Assembly (NCBI GenBank): GCA_964370395.1
Contig: CAYJIZ010000014.1
Location: 1 to 64,000, forward strand
Origin: JBGUVL01 sp964370395
GTDB taxonomy: Bacteria > Bacillota_I > Bacilli_A > Erysipelotrichales > Erysipelotrichaceae
Direction: 5' to 3'
Length of the DNA stretch: 64,000 nucleotides
The notes below the pieces were generated by a model, which did not search any database, was not told where the DNA came from, and saw only the letters and a program-made list of their open reading frames with translations. The position numbers were made by a program, and so were the translations under genes. Below are positions 8,101-15,632 of the stretch, one piece after another. Within the stretch, counting starts at the first letter, position 1. Each line of letters opens with the position of its first letter.

Positions 8101-8613
8101 ATGAAAAGAATCATTGCGGTATTATTAGGAGTTGTGTTTATTGTGAGTGGGTGTACTACACCACAGGAAAGCAATTACATTTCTATAAAAGAAGCAAGAA
8201 ACAACGCATTGAATGAAGTCAATGGTGAAGTAGTAAAAGAAAGTAAAGATTTGAAAGACGAAGAAAATCCACATTATACATTTGAAATTGTGAAAGATGC
8301 GAAGAAATACGATGTGGAAGTGGACGCGTTAAATGGTGAAATATTAGCGTTAGAAATCGATGAAAATTACATTCCAGCGGAAACAAACAAAGAAAAATCA
8401 GAACATAAAGTCACACAAGCCGAAGCAGAAAAAGTGGCAAAAGATGTTGCTGGTGGCGGAGATGTTGTGAGTGTTAAATTAGATCATAAAGATTCTCACA
8501 TCGATTGTGTTTGGGATGTTGAAGTAGTAAATGGCAATGACAAATACGAAGTAGAAGTCAATGCGGATACAAAAGCAATCGTTTCAGAAGACATGAGTGA
8601 TGTAAACGATTAA
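8101..8613 (+). CDS. PepSY-domain lipoprotein, copy 1
   Basis: A 170-residue lipoprotein. MKRIIAVLLGVVFIVSGC is the signal with lipobox VSGC (Cys18). Two PepSY-type repeats follow: one from ISIKEARNNAL to GEILALEID (about residues 24-85) and one from KVTQAEAEKVA to KAIVSE (about 103-165). PepSY domains are thought to act as inhibitors or folding modulators of peptidases near the cell surface. The start is placed at 8101 because the signal peptide begins there; the frame is open 17 codons further upstream without a better site. The gene is a close relative of the next one. Confidence 0.85.
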   Translation: MKRIIAVLLGVVFIVSGCTTPQESNYISIKEARNNALNEVNGEVVKESKDLKDEENPHYTFEIVKDAKKYDVEVDALNGEILALEIDENYIPAETNKEKSEHKVTQAEAEKVAKDVAGGGDVVSVKLDHKDSHIDCVWDVEVVNGNDKYEVEVNADTKAIVSEDMSDVND

Positions 8614-8628
8614 TGATAGAAAAGAAAA

Positions 8629-8658
8629 AAGGGGTTCGTATAAACGAATGCCTTTTTT
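8629..8658 (+). terminator. Terminator between the PepSY genes
   Basis: AAAGG-GTTCGT / ACGAAT-CCTTTTT stem with one mismatch and a T run. Confidence 0.7.
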
Positions 8659-8750
8659 TATGAATACGTAAAAATGGTAAAAATTGTTAGTTATTTTGCG
8701 TGCAATTTATTGCAAATAAGATTATCATAAAATTAAGGAAGGTATCGCAT

Positions 8751-9278
8751 ATGAAAAAGATAATAGCAGTGTTACTAGGGGTTGTATTTATTGTAAGTGG
8801 GTGTACCACAAAAAAAGACTTTATCTCAATGGATAAAGCAGAAAGTTTAGCATTAAAAGAAATCAATGGAGAAGTAGTGAGCAAAAGCAAAGATTTGGAT
8901 GACGATTCTCCAAACTATTCTTTTGAAATTATCGGCAAAGACAACAAGAAGTATGATATTGAAATCGACGCAGTGAATGGAGAATTGATTTCGTTGGAAC
9001 AAGATCATGATTATGTTGCGCCTAAAAACAATGAGACGACAAATAATACAGACAATACACAAACAACACATGTGGTAACACAACAAGAAGCAGAAGCAGT
9101 TGCTATGGAAATAGCAGGTGGTGGAAGTGTTCGTAAAGCATACTTAGATCATGAAGATAACCATACGAATTGTACATGGGATATTGAAGTAGTCAATGGT
9201 GATTTCAAGTATGAAGTAGAAGTGAACGCAGATACAAAAGCGATTGTTTCACAAGAAAAAGACAGTATTTATGATTAA
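8751..9278 (+). CDS. PepSY-domain lipoprotein, copy 2
   Basis: A 175-residue paralogue of the preceding gene. Its signal MKKIIAVLLGVVFIVSGC differs from copy 1 by one residue, and the two PepSY repeats are shared (FISMDKAESLAL to ISLEQD; VVTQQEAEAVAM to AIVSQE), including the C-x-WD-E-VNGD core. The linker between repeats differs (an Asn/Thr-rich stretch here). RBS AAGGAAGG at 8735-8742 fixes the start. The arrangement is a recent tandem duplication, each copy with its own terminator, so the copies may be expressed separately. Confidence 0.85.
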   Translation: MKKIIAVLLGVVFIVSGCTTKKDFISMDKAESLALKEINGEVVSKSKDLDDDSPNYSFEIIGKDNKKYDIEIDAVNGELISLEQDHDYVAPKNNETTNNTDNTQTTHVVTQQEAEAVAMEIAGGGSVRKAYLDHEDNHTNCTWDIEVVNGDFKYEVEVNADTKAIVSQEKDSIYD

Positions 9279-9279
9279 A

Positions 9280-9307
9280 AAAATGATGCCTTTGCGCATC
9301 ATTTTTA
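9280..9307 (+). terminator. Terminator after PepSY copy 2
   Basis: ATGATGC / GCATCAT stem flanked by A and T runs. Confidence 0.75.
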
Positions 9308-9347
9308 TTTAAGAGTACTTTTTATGATTATCTTTTTTATACAACAA

Positions 9348-9377
9348 CCATTCTTTAAGTAAGAATGGAAGCTTTTT
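9348..9377 (+). other. Hairpin upstream of gpmI
   Basis: CCATTCTT-TAAGT-AAGAATGG (9348-9368), then AAGCTTTTT. It resembles a weak terminator or leader hairpin. Two copies of an AAGAGTAC motif flank it (9311-9318 and 9387-9393 region). No known riboswitch recognised. Confidence 0.35.
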
Positions 9378-9488
9378 AAATTAGGAAGAGTACCTTTCTT
9401 TTGTGTTATACGCTTTTTTAAGGTAGAAGAAACCGGTGGTATAAAATGTATAAAAAACATCATTTAGCGTGTAATAAAATAGGTTTTA

Positions 9489-9497
9489 TGGTATATT
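9489..9497 (+). promoter_or_regulatory. gpmI extended -10 promoter
   Basis: TGG-TATATT (9489-9497) fits an extended -10; no good -35 at the right distance. Start would fall near 9504, about 20 bases before the gene. Confidence 0.4.
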
Positions 9498-9524
9498 AAT
9501 GTAGTGAATACGGAGGAAAATATT

Positions 9525-11096
9525 ATGAGTAAAAAACCAGTAGTATTAGTTGTAATGGATGGTGTTGGTATTTCTGAAAACCATTTAGGTGATGCAGTAT
9601 ACAACGCATACACTCCAACATTAGACGAATTAAAGAAAACTTGTCCGAATACAGCGATTAACGCACATGGATTAGCCGTAGGGTTACCAAGTGATGATGA
9701 TATGGGGAATAGTGAAGTAGGACACAATGCATTAGGATGTGGACAAATTTATGCACAAGGGGCAAAACTTGTAAACCAATCAATTGAGTCAAAAGAAATG
9801 TTCGCAAACAAAACATGGAAAGACTTAGTAAACAACTGTAAAGATAATGGTGTTATGCATTTCATCGGATTATTATCTGATGGTAATGTGCATTCTCACA
9901 TTAACCACTTATTTGCTTTATTAGAAGAAGCAAAAGCGGAAGGTGTAAAAGAAGCAAGAATTCATATTTTACTTGATGGACGTGATGTTCCTGAAACAAG
10001 TGCATTAGAATATGTAGAAGCGTTAGAAAACAAATTAGCGCAAATGAACGATGGAAACTTCCACGCATGTATTGCTAGTGGTGGTGGACGTATGAAAATT
10101 ACGATGGACCGTTATGAAGCGAACTGGTCTATGGTTGAAGAAGGATGGAAAACACACGTATTAGGAGAAGGTAGACAATTTGCTAGCGCAAAAGAGGCAA
10201 TTGAAACATTCCGTAATGAAACAGGTGTAGTTGACCAAGACTTACCAGCATTCGTTATTGCGAAAGATGGAAAACCAGTAGGAACAGTAAATGATGGTGA
10301 CAGTGTTATCTTATTTAACTTCCGTGGAGATAGAGCACAAGAAATTTGTAAAGCTTTTGATGAAGGTGCAGAATTCGATAAATTTGATCGCGTTAGAACA
10401 CCAGATGTAATGTTTGCTGGAATGTTACAATACGATGCAGATTTAGAAATTCCTAAATTGTTCTTAACATTCCCACCAAAAATCAGACACACATTGTCAG
10501 AACGTTTGGTACAAGCAGGGTTAAAACAATACGCGATTTCTGAAACACAAAAATTTGGACACGTTACGTATTTCTGGAATGGAAATAGAAGTGAAAAATT
10601 TGATGATGCATTAGAAACATTCGTAGAAGTACCAAGTGATGTAATTCCATTTGAACAACGTCCTTGGATGAAAGCGGCAGAAATTACAGATAAATTAATT
10701 GCTGCAATCGAATCAAACGAATATGACTTCTTACGTACAAACTACCCTAATGGGGATATGGTTGGACACACTGGAAGTTATCAAGCAACAATTATCGGTG
10801 TAGAATCAGTAGACTTAGAATTAGCTAGAGTTTGGAAAGCTGTGAAAAAAGCAAACGGTATTATGATTGTGACAGCAGACCATGGTAACGCTGATGAAAT
10901 GTACGAAAAACCAAAAGAAGGAAAACCTTTAAAAGCAAAAACTTCTCATACATTAAACAAAGTTCCATTTATTATTTATGGTGCGGATGCAGAAATGGCT
11001 GAAGGAGACTTTGGATTAGCAAACGTTGCTGCTACCGTAACAAAATTATTAGGTGTGGAAGCGGACCCTAACTGGTTGCCTCCAATTATTAAATAA
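9525..11096 (+). CDS. gpmI: 2,3-bisphosphoglycerate-independent phosphoglycerate mutase
   Basis: A 523-residue alkaline-phosphatase-superfamily enzyme that interconverts 3- and 2-phosphoglycerate in glycolysis, using Mn2+. The catalytic serine is Ser63 in SDDDMGNSEVGHNALG. Metal and substrate motifs are intact: VVMDGVG at the start, HILLDGRDVPETSALEY, NYPNGDMVGHTG, TADHGNADEM and SHTLNKVPF. Length is the usual one. CGGAGG at 9511-9516 selects ATG 9525; an upstream in-frame ATG at 9504 sits on the predicted transcription start. It is monocistronic and not linked to other glycolysis genes here. Codon use suggests high expression (many GAA, AAA, TTA). Confidence 0.97.
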   Translation: MSKKPVVLVVMDGVGISENHLGDAVYNAYTPTLDELKKTCPNTAINAHGLAVGLPSDDDMGNSEVGHNALGCGQIYAQGAKLVNQSIESKEMFANKTWKDLVNNCKDNGVMHFIGLLSDGNVHSHINHLFALLEEAKAEGVKEARIHILLDGRDVPETSALEYVEALENKLAQMNDGNFHACIASGGGRMKITMDRYEANWSMVEEGWKTHVLGEGRQFASAKEAIETFRNETGVVDQDLPAFVIAKDGKPVGTVNDGDSVILFNFRGDRAQEICKAFDEGAEFDKFDRVRTPDVMFAGMLQYDADLEIPKLFLTFPPKIRHTLSERLVQAGLKQYAISETQKFGHVTYFWNGNRSEKFDDALETFVEVPSDVIPFEQRPWMKAAEITDKLIAAIESNEYDFLRTNYPNGDMVGHTGSYQATIIGVESVDLELARVWKAVKKANGIMIVTADHGNADEMYEKPKEGKPLKAKTSHTLNKVPFIIYGADAEMAEGDFGLANVAATVTKLLGVEADPNWLPPIIK

Positions 11097-11113
11097 ATAA
11101 TATAACTATAGAT

Positions 11114-11148
11114 AGAGTCAAAGATATGATCTTTGGCTCTTTTTTTTG
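11114..11148 (+). terminator. gpmI terminator
   Basis: AGAGTCAAAGAT / ATCTTTGGCTCT stem (one G-T pair) and eight T's. Confidence 0.85.
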
Positions 11149-11351
11149 TGTTGTTGATGCGAAGTGACAAGAATATTTAATAAGCGCACAAGCTAGTACA
11201 CTTTTCCTCAAAAAATTAAGTTACACATAAGTGGAAAATTGTGGGATAATAATAAAGTCGATGGAAAAAACACAATAAATTTATAAAAAAAGTGACAAAA
11301 GTCATAATTTTTGTAAAAAAATTCATAAAAATTGAAATGATATAACAATTC

Positions 11352-11365
11352 GTGGTATATACCAC
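11352..11365. promoter_or_regulatory. Distal GntR operator (GTGGTATATACCAC)
   Basis: A perfect 14-bp palindrome about 120 bases upstream of the start point. TGGTATATACCA-type sequences are typical of the HutC subfamily of GntR regulators, and such a regulator ends this operon. Confidence 0.65.
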
Positions 11366-11438
11366 AAACAAAGGCTTTTTTTCAATTCGACTGAATAAAT
11401 CATACAGGAAATAAGGGAAATCACCGAAAAAAAGTAAA

Positions 11439-11452
11439 TGAAAACGCTTGCA
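11439..11452 (+). promoter_or_regulatory. cre (CcpA) site
   Basis: TGAAAACGCTTGCA matches the cre consensus TGWAANCGNTNWCA at all but one position and overlaps the -35, where CcpA binding would repress. Confidence 0.6.
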
Positions 11453-11475
11453 TTCTTCTTTTTGAGTGGTATACT
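11448..11475 (+). promoter_or_regulatory. Promoter of the PTS-MupG operon
   Basis: TTGCAT (11448-11453), 16-base spacer, TATACT (11470-11475). A half operator GTGGTATAC (11466-11474) overlaps the -10 and a full operator follows the start point. Confidence 0.65.
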
Positions 11476-11485
11476 TTAGTTGTAA

Positions 11486-11499
11486 GTGGTATATACCAC
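11486..11499. promoter_or_regulatory. Proximal GntR operator (GTGGTATATACCAC)
   Basis: The second perfect copy of the palindrome, just after the predicted start of transcription and directly before the IIB ribosome binding site. A repressor here would block transcription; two sites 134 bases apart would allow looping. Confidence 0.7.
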
Positions 11500-11516
11500 T
11501 GGAAAGGATTATATTT

Positions 11517-11828
11517 ATGATTAATATTCTATTAGTTTGTTCTGCAGGTATGAGTACTAGTATGTTAGTAAAGAAAATGCAGGATGCAGCAGCTTCAAGA
11601 AACATTGAAGCAACAATTTGGGCTGTCGGTGATGCAGAATCGACAAGTGAGGCAGCGAAAGCTGACATTGTGTTATTAGGACCACAAGTTCGTTTCTTGG
11701 AATCCAAAATGAGAGATCGTGTGAATAACGAAAAACCGGTTATGGTTATTGATATGGCTTCTTATGGTTCAATGAACGGAGAGAAAGTGTTAATGAGCGC
11801 ATTGGAAACATTAGAAAAAAACTCATAA
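11517..11828 (+). CDS. PTS lactose/cellobiose-family IIB component
   Basis: A 103-residue cytoplasmic phosphocarrier. The phosphorylated cysteine is Cys8 in LLVCSAGMSTSMLV, the P-loop-like signature of the lactose/cellobiose IIB family. It passes phosphate from IIA to the sugar bound by IIC. The frame is open upstream to GTG 11466, but that region holds the -10 and operator; GGAAAGGA at 11501-11508 sets ATG 11517. First gene of an operon with IIC, IIA, two small proteins, DUF3284, MupG and GntR. Confidence 0.95.
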   Translation: MINILLVCSAGMSTSMLVKKMQDAAASRNIEATIWAVGDAESTSEAAKADIVLLGPQVRFLESKMRDRVNNEKPVMVIDMASYGSMNGEKVLMSALETLEKNS

Positions 11829-11857
11829 ATAGTTTCGAATATTAGAGGAGGACAAGT

Positions 11858-13189
11858 ATGAAAGGATTTACTGCTTGGATGGAAGAGCATTTCGTACCAG
11901 TTGCAGCTAAAATAGGTTCACAAAAACATTTAGTAGCAATTCGTGATGCATTCATCGCAATTATGCCGATTACTATGGCTGGGGCTTTTGCCACATTATT
12001 AAATGTATTCTTTAGAGATTTACCAACAACTTGGAAAATGACTGAGTTTGTTACAGCTATGAACCCAATTATCACAATTAACGGAAACGTTTGGTGGGGA
12101 ACATTAGCAACATTATCAATGGTGTTTGTATTTGCATTAGGTTACAACCTAGCAAAAGCATACAAAACACATGCATTAGCAGGAGGTTTAATCGCCTTTG
12201 CTTCATTTATTACAGTAACACCACAAATTGCAACAGTGGCAGGTGCTGGACCAAAAGGGGCAGATGTTGTCGCTTGGGGTAACTTGAACTGGGGTTTCCT
12301 GGATGCAAAAGGATTATTTACAGCTTTATTTATCGGTTTATTAGCAACTTGGATTTATGCGAAATTAATGAACAAAAATGTGACAATTAAATTGCCAGAT
12401 TCTGTTCCACCAGCTGTATCAAAAGCATTCGCTGCGATTATTCCAGGGATTATCGCAATCTATGCTTGTGGATTATTAGCTTTCTTATCACAACAATTCT
12501 TAGGTGCAAGTATTGGAGAATTAATTCTTAAATACGTACAAATGCCATTCTTAGGATTATCACAAGGATTGGGTGCTGTTCTTATTATCATAATTGCAGT
12601 ACAAGTATTCTGGTTCTTTGGATTGCATGGTACAAATGTATTAGCACCTGTATTAGATGGTGTATACTTAACAGCAACAACAGCAAACAACTCTGCTTAC
12701 ATGGCAGGAAAGACATTACCATACTTATGGACACGTGGATCTTTCGATGCTTATGTATGGATGGGTGGTGCTGGATGTACGATCGCATTAATTATCGCAA
12801 TCTTTATTTTCTCAAAACGTGCAGAAGCAAAAGCGGTAGCAAAACTATCCGCACCAATGGGAGTATTCAATATTAATGAACCAGTTGTATTTGGTATGCC
12901 AGTTGTGCTTAACCCAATTTACTTCATTCCATGGTTATTAGTACCAGTGGTATTGACAGTGATTGCGTATGCAGCAACATATTTTGGATTGGTACCACCA
13001 GTATACAATGTAGTTCCTTGGATTATGCCACCAGTTATCTATGCATTCTTAGCAACTGGAGGAAGCATTACTGCCGCTATTTTAGCTATTGTTAACTTGG
13101 CAATCGGTGTCGCAATTTGGTCAGTATTCGTTATCATTGCGAACAAGATTGAAATCAAAGAAGACGGAGAAGAAGTAGTCGTAGATTAA
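11858..13189 (+). CDS. PTS lactose/cellobiose-family IIC permease
   Basis: A 443-residue membrane permease of the CelB type, which carries the sugar across the membrane while it is phosphorylated on its 6-position. The N-terminus FTAWMEEHFVPVAAKIGSQ and the IRDAFIAIMPITMAG segment are typical, as are FWFFGLHGTNV and the NEPVVFGMPVVLNP loop (the conserved N-E-P in the substrate region). About ten membrane helices. AGAGGAGG precedes the ATG. The substrate is not fixed by sequence; the linked MupG-type hydrolase suggests a phospho-disaccharide. A GCAA-loop hairpin separates it from IIA. Confidence 0.95.
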   Translation: MKGFTAWMEEHFVPVAAKIGSQKHLVAIRDAFIAIMPITMAGAFATLLNVFFRDLPTTWKMTEFVTAMNPIITINGNVWWGTLATLSMVFVFALGYNLAKAYKTHALAGGLIAFASFITVTPQIATVAGAGPKGADVVAWGNLNWGFLDAKGLFTALFIGLLATWIYAKLMNKNVTIKLPDSVPPAVSKAFAAIIPGIIAIYACGLLAFLSQQFLGASIGELILKYVQMPFLGLSQGLGAVLIIIIAVQVFWFFGLHGTNVLAPVLDGVYLTATTANNSAYMAGKTLPYLWTRGSFDAYVWMGGAGCTIALIIAIFIFSKRAEAKAVAKLSAPMGVFNINEPVVFGMPVVLNPIYFIPWLLVPVVLTVIAYAATYFGLVPPVYNVVPWIMPPVIYAFLATGGSITAAILAIVNLAIGVAIWSVFVIIANKIEIKEDGEEVVVD

Positions 13190-13207
13190 TGGTTATTTAA
13201 TTGTATC

Positions 13208-13231
13208 GATGGGAAGGGCAACCTTCCCATC
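13208..13231 (+). other. Intercistronic hairpin between IIC and IIA
   Basis: GATGGGAAGG-GCAA-CCTTCCCATC, a perfect 10-bp stem with a GNRA tetraloop and no T run. Not a terminator by form; more likely an mRNA-stabilising or processing structure. Confidence 0.6.
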
Positions 13232-13249
13232 ATAAAATGGAGGTATCAT

Positions 13250-13555
13250 ATGGAAGGGATTGAATTAATTTGTTTCGAAATCATTTCTGCTGTAGGAGGT
13301 GCGCGTTCTTACTTTATTGAAGCAATTGAATGTGCAAAGAAAAATGATTTTGAAAAAGCAGCAGAAAATATGAAAAGCGGTGAAGAGTTGTTTGTACAAG
13401 GACATCACGCACACGCGAAATTGGTACAACAAGAAGCCAATGGTGAAAAAGTTGATGTAGTATTATTATTAGTACATGCAGAAGACCAATTGATGAGTGC
13501 GGAAACGTTTAAAATTTTAGCGGAACAATTCATCGACTTATACAAAAGTAGATAA
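13250..13555 (+). CDS. PTS lactose/cellobiose-family IIA component
   Basis: A 101-residue all-helical, trimeric-type phosphocarrier. It takes phosphate from HPr on His76 in LLVHAEDQLMSAET and gives it to IIB; Asp79 in the same motif is the expected metal ligand at the trimer axis. GHHAHAKLVQQEA (residues 51-63) is the other conserved stretch. GGAGGT at 13239-13244 fixes the start. Placed after IIC, behind a strong RNA hairpin that may adjust its level. Confidence 0.95.
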   Translation: MEGIELICFEIISAVGGARSYFIEAIECAKKNDFEKAAENMKSGEELFVQGHHAHAKLVQQEANGEKVDVVLLLVHAEDQLMSAETFKILAEQFIDLYKSR

Positions 13556-13568
13556 AGAGGTGAGATAC

Positions 13569-13784
13569 ATGATTACAATTTCATGCCCAATTAAACAAGA
13601 TTTTATCATTGAAACATTGGATGACAAGACAATTGATGGGATTGGTTTCACATACGAGGGTAAAACAGGAATTAATTTAAGATTTAAAATTACAGGTGAC
13701 GATAAAGAAAAAGCGATTCGTATTGCGAAAGAAACAATCAAAGCAACCGAAATTGGAAGCGTTCTTTATTTTCAAATAGTATAA
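13569..13784 (+). CDS. Small protein of unknown function in PTS operon
   Basis: A 71-residue protein beginning MITISCPIKQDFIIETLDDK and ending GSVLYFQIV, with alternating beta and helix (the DDKEKAIRIAKETIKA helix near residues 42-57). No signal or membrane segment. I do not recognise the family. AAAGAGGTGAG (13554-13564) supports ATG 13569 over the GTG three codons upstream. It follows IIA by 13 bases and is clearly co-transcribed with the PTS and the MupG-type enzyme, so a role in uptake or handling of the same sugar is an inference. Confidence 0.75.
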   Translation: MITISCPIKQDFIIETLDDKTIDGIGFTYEGKTGINLRFKITGDDKEKAIRIAKETIKATEIGSVLYFQIV

Positions 13785-13812
13785 TAGAAAGTAGTAAAGA
13801 TAGGTGATCAAC

Positions 13813-13971
13813 ATGGATAAAAAATGGAGCTTGTTTGGAATTAGTTTTGGATGCGTATTAATATTGTTATCGCAAATGATGGAAACACCATACCCAATCA
13901 TTGTGAGTGGATTGGTAATTGGTATTGTATCAGCGTTTACATTTTTTAAAGCAAAGAAAAAAGCGAGGTAG
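13813..13971 (+). CDS. Small two-helix membrane protein
   Basis: A 52-residue ORF, MDKKWSLFGISFGCVLILLS onwards, ending FFKAKKKAR. It has two hydrophobic segments (about residues 6-20 and 28-46) separated by METPYP, and a basic tail, so both ends should face the cytoplasm. AGGTG (13802-13806) lies six bases before the ATG. It sits between two genes of the operon, with six bases before the DUF3284 start. Function unknown; it could be an accessory subunit of the permease. Confidence 0.65.
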   Translation: MDKKWSLFGISFGCVLILLSQMMETPYPIIVSGLVIGIVSAFTFFKAKKKAR

Positions 13972-13977
13972 TTTAGT

Positions 13978-14430
13978 ATGGAAGTAAAAAGAACATTAGC
14001 TGTGAGTGTGGAAGAGATGGATAAGTGCATTGAAACAATGGTACTAGAAGACATTGCCAACGCAACAGGGAAACAAGTAGATTGTTCAAAAATCGGTGCT
14101 GGCTATAAATACCGTAAAGAACTAAAAAACAAGATGGGTAAGGTAGGGAAAGTAACAACTAGAATCGACAAGATGGTAAGCGGAAATTATTGTGCTTCTT
14201 TTGAGAGTGCACAAGGAGTGAATCATTTGTCCTACACTTATCAACCATTGAGTGAGGATCAAATATCTTTGATTTATTTAGAAGATTATGAAGGCGTTTC
14301 ATCTTCTAAGAAAATGAACTATAGTTTGATGTCGTTTCTATACAAACGCGCAAACAAGAAAAGAATTAATTTGATGCTTAGCCAATTAGAAAACTACATT
14401 TTAGAAAATAGAAAACAGCCAGCAGAGTAA
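13978..14430 (+). CDS. DUF3284 family protein
   Basis: A 150-residue soluble protein beginning MEVKRTLAVSVEEMDKCIETMV. The V-x-R-T-x-x-V-S-x-E-E-x-x start, ATGKQVDCSKIGAGYKYRK and the later FESAQGVNHLSYTYQP segment fit DUF3284, a family often found beside cellobiose-type PTS genes. Its biochemical role is unknown. GAGGTAG at 13964-13970, inside the previous gene's end, acts as ribosome binding site. A moderate hairpin overlaps its end before mupG. Confidence 0.8.
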   Translation: MEVKRTLAVSVEEMDKCIETMVLEDIANATGKQVDCSKIGAGYKYRKELKNKMGKVGKVTTRIDKMVSGNYCASFESAQGVNHLSYTYQPLSEDQISLIYLEDYEGVSSSKKMNYSLMSFLYKRANKKRINLMLSQLENYILENRKQPAE

Positions 14431-14445
14431 TTTTGCTGGCTTTTA
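14417..14445 (+). terminator. Weak internal terminator before mupG
   Basis: AGCCAGCA / TGCTGGCT with only TTTT then ATAGG. Likely partial, lowering but not stopping readthrough into the mupG-type gene. Confidence 0.5.
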
Positions 14446-14457
14446 TAGGAGGAAACC

Positions 14458-15546
14458 ATGGGACGTTTAGGAATCTCGATTTACCCAGAACATTCAACAT
14501 TACAAAAAGATATGGACTATATTACACTAGCAGCAAAATATGGATGCAAACGTGTATTTAGTTGCCTGTTGAGTGTCGAAGGAAAAAGCAAAGAAGAAAT
14601 CAAACAAGAATTTACTACACTAATTGATCATGCGCATTCATATGGAATGGAAGTAATTTTAGATGTCGCTCCTTTCGTATTTGAAAAACTAGGAGCAACC
14701 TACGCTGATTTGTCATTCTTTAAAGAGATGCATGCAGATGGAATTCGTTTAGACGAAGGATTTGATGGAATGAAAGAAGCATTGATGAGTTGCAACAAAG
14801 AGGATTTGAAGATTGAAATTAATGCGAGTTTTGGTAACCAATACATTGCGAATATCATGAGTCATTATCCTAATGTGGACAATGTTATCACTTGCCATAA
14901 CTTTTATCCACAACGTTATACAGGATTAAGTTTAAAACATTTTAATAAATGCAATGACGATATCAAAAAGTATGGATTGAAAATTGCTGCTTTCGTATCA
15001 AGCCAACAAGCGAATACATTTGGTCCTTGGCCTGTAAACGAAGGCTTATGTACATTAGAGATGCACCGTGATTTACCAATGGATGTACAAGCGCGTCACT
15101 TGTTTGCGACACGAATGGTAGATGATGTGATCGTGGCAAATTGTTATGCAAGTGAAGAAGAATTAAAGACACTAAGTGCGATTCGTCCAGGTATTCTTAC
15201 TTTCAAAATTGCATTTGAAAAAGAGTTACAAGAGAGTGAGCGTAAAGTTATTTATGAACACGAACACTTTATCCGTGGAGATATGAGTGAATATATGGCA
15301 CGTAGTACGTTTCCTCGTGTCACGTATGCAAACGAAAGTGTCGTAGCGGAAAACACAAGAGATTTAAAACGTGGGGATGTCGTAATTGTAAATGACAATT
15401 ACTCCCGTTACAAAGGAGAATTGCATATCGTTTTAAAGGATATGCCTAACGATGGAAGAAAAAATGTAGTAGGTTCAATTTGTGAAGATGAAATGATGTT
15501 GTTAGATTATATAGAACCATGGAGACCGTTCACATTTATTCGCTAA
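14458..15546 (+). CDS. MupG-type 6-phospho-N-acetylmuramidase (DUF871, GH170)
   Basis: A 362-residue cytoplasmic protein with the DUF871 TIM barrel (about residues 1-240: MGRLGISIYPEHSTL, ILDVAPF, GIRLDEGFDG, EINASFGN, TCHNFYPQ) and a C-terminal beta domain. Staphylococcus aureus MupG of this family splits MurNAc-6-phosphate-GlcNAc, a wall-recycling disaccharide, and founded GH170. Here it is next to a lactose/cellobiose-type PTS rather than MurP, and no murQ is in the window, so the substrate may be this disaccharide or another phospho-disaccharide. RBS ATAGGAGG precedes the ATG. Family call is strong, exact substrate uncertain. Confidence 0.85.
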   Translation: MGRLGISIYPEHSTLQKDMDYITLAAKYGCKRVFSCLLSVEGKSKEEIKQEFTTLIDHAHSYGMEVILDVAPFVFEKLGATYADLSFFKEMHADGIRLDEGFDGMKEALMSCNKEDLKIEINASFGNQYIANIMSHYPNVDNVITCHNFYPQRYTGLSLKHFNKCNDDIKKYGLKIAAFVSSQQANTFGPWPVNEGLCTLEMHRDLPMDVQARHLFATRMVDDVIVANCYASEEELKTLSAIRPGILTFKIAFEKELQESERKVIYEHEHFIRGDMSEYMARSTFPRVTYANESVVAENTRDLKRGDVVIVNDNYSRYKGELHIVLKDMPNDGRKNVVGSICEDEMMLLDYIEPWRPFTFIR

Positions 15547-15571
15547 ATAATGGAGAAAAAGCGATAAAGAT

Positions 15572-15600
15572 TTGTTTTTCATTGGTATATATAATATAAT
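15572..15600 (+). promoter_or_regulatory. Internal promoter of the GntR gene with operator-like sequence
   Basis: TTGTTT (15572-15577), 17-base spacer, TATAAT (15595-15600). TTGGTATATA (15582-15591) in the spacer matches one half of the operon operator, suggesting that the regulator controls its own gene. Confidence 0.5.
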
Positions 15601-15632
15601 TTAATAAGTAATTTTCACGAAAGGAGATGCCT

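Larger units (their letters stand above)
11149..11516 (+). other. Regulatory region of the PTS-MupG operon
   Basis: No gene seen. The second half holds two perfect 14-bp palindromes, a cre-like site and a sigma-A promoter (listed separately). The first half is AT-rich with no clear feature. An open frame on the minus strand (11216-11707) has no coding character and crosses the operators. Confidence 0.6.

Noticed and set aside
11216..11707. 163-codon open frame on the minus strand
   Set aside because: It crosses the operators, promoter and IIB gene, has no ribosome binding site, and its residues (many Phe, Ile, Cys) look like a shadow of AT-rich DNA.
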